In this document: one piece after another, positions 61,723-64,000 of the stretch
Position numbering within the stretch: the first letter of the stretch is position 1
Layout: each line of letters begins with the position of its first letter
Assembly (NCBI RefSeq): GCF_023704175.1
Contig: NZ_CP084530.1
Span: forward strand, 2,362,501 to 2,426,500
Origin: Paenibacillus sp. YPG26
GTDB lineage: Bacteria; Bacillota; Bacilli; Paenibacillales; Paenibacillaceae
Direction: 5' to 3'
DNA: 64,000 nucleotides
Notes under the pieces: generated by a model
Told to the model about the DNA's origin: nothing
The model's database searches: none
The model's input: only the letters and a program-made list of their open reading frames with translations
Made by a program: the position numbers and the translations under genes

Positions 61723-64000
61723 TTGAAGTCTATTTCACGTCAGCAATGGCTGGTCGGAGTTCTTAGTGTATCTCTCATTTTAGCCGCAGCTTCCCCAGGA
61801 GCCGCATTCGCCGCTTCTCCAGCAGATGCACAGGCTGCATCGAAGCTAAAGGTCCAGTCAAGATTGAATCCAGATCTTAATGTTCTCCGCAGCGGGGAGC
61901 CAGCCCCTAGTGCAGTACCTTTCCTGAAATCCTCTCCCCCCTCAAGCACACCGCGCAGCTTCGTACCAGAGAGTGACAGCAGTAGCCTGACCACCGTGAT
62001 CATCCAGCTGCAGAACGAGCCTATTAAAGTGTTCGAGAAGCAGGCTGGCGGGAGTCTTGCAGATCATACAAGTAAAGTCCGTGTTGAGCACACAAACTTT
62101 AAGTCAGCCGCCCAAGCGCTCCGCGGTCTGACATTGAAGAGGGAATATACCAAAGCCTTCAACGGGTACTCCGCCCAGCTTCCCGCCAATCAGATTGCCG
62201 GCCTGCTCAAGCTGCCAGGCGTGAAGGCTGTATACCCTAACTTGACCTATCACGCGCTGCCAATTGAACCCAAGGGTGAGGTCGGTCCGCAGCAGGACAA
62301 CGGAGTCCCTCACATTGGAGCACCCAAATGGTGGGATGCAGGCTACAAGGGCAAAGGTGTAAAGGTAGCAGTCATTGATACAGGTGTAGACTATAACCAC
62401 CCAAGCCTCAAGGGGGCCTACAAGGGCGGATTTGATTTCGTCGATAACGATAAGGACCCGTTCGAGACAAAGCCTGATCCTTCCAAACCTCCTGTTGACG
62501 GCAAGCCTTACGAGACCTCGCATGGCACACATGTATCCGGAACGATTGTGGGACGCGGCAATCCAGCTGATGCCCAGGGCAAGGAAGGCTGGGCCCGTGG
62601 GGTTGCGCCTGAAGCCGATCTATATGTGTACAGGGTTCTTGGCCCGCATGGCAACGGAACAACCGAGAATGTTATTGCCGGTATTGAGGAAGCTGTTGCC
62701 GATGGCGTGGATGTGATCAACCTGTCTCTGGGATCCGACTTTAACAATCAATACACCGCAGACACTGTAGCCGTTGACAATGCGGTGAAGGCTGGAGTTG
62801 AAGTGGCGGTGTCTGCCGGCAATGATGGCCCGGGAGATGAGACAATAGGCAGTCCGGGCGGTTCCCAGCTCGCGATCTCCGTGGGAGCATCCACTCCTCC
62901 GGGTGATACACCCGTGTTCACATCGGCAGAGCTCGGTGATTTATATGCTTACTTAAGCACCTATTCACCAGAGCTTAAGGATACAAAGGATGGATGGGCA
63001 GTAGCTGACGCGGGTCTTGGCAAGCCGGAAGACTTCGCCAAGGTGGATGTGACAGGCAGAATCGCCCTTGTCTCCCGCGGAGAGATATCATTCCATGACA
63101 AAGCTGTAAATGCCAAAGCTGCAGGGGCCGCAGGGGTTATCATTTACAATAATGCACCAGGCGAAATTCAAGCCACCCTTGGCAGTGAGGGCGATTATGT
63201 ACCGACGTATACCATCACCAGGGAAGATGGACTTCAGCTGAAGGAGAAGGCTGCCGCATCCGATTACAGAATTCATATCGGCTCGGTGCACGAGCAGGAT
63301 CTGCTGGCGGACTTCAGCTCCCGCGGTCCCGCTCTTCCCGACTATTCCATCAAGCCGGATATCACAGCACCCGGGGTTGCGATTACCTCTTCCGTACCAT
63401 CCTGGACTGGTGATTACAGCAGCGCTTATGAATCCCAGCAAGGGACAAGCATGGCGTCTCCTCATGTTGCCGGGGCAGCGGCACTTCTCATTGAACGTTC
63501 CAAGGCAGAACGCAAAGAGAATCATCTGAACCCGGAGCAGATCAAAGCTCTGCTTACCAATAATGCGGTTGAAATTCATGACCGGTCAGGCACACCTTAC
63601 CCGGTTCATCTTCAAGGCGCGGGCCGGATTGATCTTGGCAATGTCCTGACGGCGGAAGCAATTGCTTCGGTTACAGAGAAGCTCCCTATCCAGCTTCAGG
63701 GATCAAGCAGCAGCGAGTATCAGGCGGGCAGCCTCTCATTTGGCCTGCAGAAAGCCGGTGCAACGGTAACGAAGGAGATTACGCTGAACAACATTGCGGA
63801 TACCGCGCAGACTTATGATGTCAAGGTGATCTGGAGCGCGGAAGGCAAGAAGTCCCCTTCTCTCGTCTCCACGAGTCAGCAGGTTACTCTGCAGCCCGGA
63901 CAGAAGCAGACTGCCTTTACTGTGAAGCTCACCGTACCTAAGGGAGCATCCGAAGGCACATTTGAGGGACAGGTTCTACTGGTCAAGCAAGGGGATGGAC
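61723..64000 (+). CDS. Secreted S8 subtilisin-like serine protease (3' end beyond window)
   Basis: At least 759 residues are visible. A signal peptide (about 1-27, ending GAAFA) is followed by an I9-type propeptide region (TVIIQLQNEP near 89-98; YSAQLPANQIAGLLKLPGV near 149-167). The catalytic domain has the Asp motif VAVIDTGVDY, the His motif SHGTHVSGT and the Ser motif GTSMASPHVAG. A protease-associated domain (about 405-520) is inserted between His and Ser, as in Vpr/minor extracellular proteases. A C-terminal beta-sandwich begins near 640. The TTG start at 61723 follows AAGGAGGAAACCA. It likely degrades extracellular proteins. It continues past the window. Confidence 0.93.
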   Translation, partial: MKSISRQQWLVGVLSVSLILAAASPGAAFAASPADAQAASKLKVQSRLNPDLNVLRSGEPAPSAVPFLKSSPPSSTPRSFVPESDSSSLTTVIIQLQNEPIKVFEKQAGGSLADHTSKVRVEHTNFKSAAQALRGLTLKREYTKAFNGYSAQLPANQIAGLLKLPGVKAVYPNLTYHALPIEPKGEVGPQQDNGVPHIGAPKWWDAGYKGKGVKVAVIDTGVDYNHPSLKGAYKGGFDFVDNDKDPFETKPDPSKPPVDGKPYETSHGTHVSGTIVGRGNPADAQGKEGWARGVAPEADLYVYRVLGPHGNGTTENVIAGIEEAVADGVDVINLSLGSDFNNQYTADTVAVDNAVKAGVEVAVSAGNDGPGDETIGSPGGSQLAISVGASTPPGDTPVFTSAELGDLYAYLSTYSPELKDTKDGWAVADAGLGKPEDFAKVDVTGRIALVSRGEISFHDKAVNAKAAGAAGVIIYNNAPGEIQATLGSEGDYVPTYTITREDGLQLKEKAAASDYRIHIGSVHEQDLLADFSSRGPALPDYSIKPDITAPGVAITSSVPSWTGDYSSAYESQQGTSMASPHVAGAAALLIERSKAERKENHLNPEQIKALLTNNAVEIHDRSGTPYPVHLQGAGRIDLGNVLTAEAIASVTEKLPIQLQGSSSSEYQAGSLSFGLQKAGATVTKEITLNNIADTAQTYDVKVIWSAEGKKSPSLVSTSQQVTLQPGQKQTAFTVKLTVPKGASEGTFEGQVLLVKQGDG

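Overview
The window looks like a chromosomal segment of a Gram-positive, spore-forming Bacillota, most probably Paenibacillus or a close relative. The evidence is strong AGGAGG-type ribosome sites, many TTG and GTG starts, CcpA (cre), Fur and MntR-type operators, lipoprotein lipoboxes, a small CotD-like protein, and many carbohydrate ABC-transporter and GH13 genes. This genus call is inference. I see no tRNA, rRNA, CRISPR array, transposase or phage gene.

Layout. 0-7 kb (minus): part of an LLM-class flavin oxidoreductase behind a perfect 20-bp palindrome; pulA (type I pullulanase) with a cre site; an ECF-like sigma factor; an AIM24-family protein; and two FecCD siderophore permeases behind a Fur-box promoter. 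7-12.6 kb: a GNAT acetyltransferase, a HAD phosphatase broken by a one-base frameshift, and a manganese-type ABC operon in mntABCD order with two MntR-like palindromes. 12.7-17.5 kb: glycogen genes glgC-glgD-glgP without glgA or glgB. 17.8-29.7 kb: a lipoprotein, a thioredoxin-reductase-like flavoprotein, a Cache-GGDEF diguanylate cyclase, a phosphoesterase, an oligo-1,6-glucosidase, a Bcr/CflA pump, a TetR/DHA2-pump pair with twin operators in the pump promoter, and a Gfo/Idh/MocA oxidoreductase. 30-35 kb: two large secreted proteins built from seven-bladed propeller units and Ig-like (Big_2) modules, followed by a REP-like inverted repeat. 35-45 kb: a second oligo-1,6-glucosidase, membrane proteins, acetyltransferases, a small secreted protein carrying the same C-terminal module as the propeller proteins, an AEC transporter, a fosmidomycin-type MFS pump, a HAD hydrolase and an aldo/keto reductase.

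45-61.1 kb is the most unusual region. Fourteen genes, all on the minus strand, read from 61.1 down to 45.0 kb: SDR/epimerase-like protein, DapA-superfamily aldolase, SdaAB, SdaAA, cytoplasmic heparinase II/III-like enzyme, sugar-binding lipoprotein, two permeases, Gfo/Idh/MocA dehydrogenase, sugar isomerase, a regulator with a degenerate GGDEF domain and a winged helix, M20 deacylase, a DHODH-like flavoprotein and a second DapA-superfamily protein. Several junctions overlap by 4-8 nt. The set suggests uptake, intracellular depolymerisation, deacylation, deamination and aldol cleavage of an acylated amino-sugar or amino-acid-bearing glycan. No such pathway is known to me; this is inference. 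The window ends in a secreted S8 subtilase that runs off the edge.
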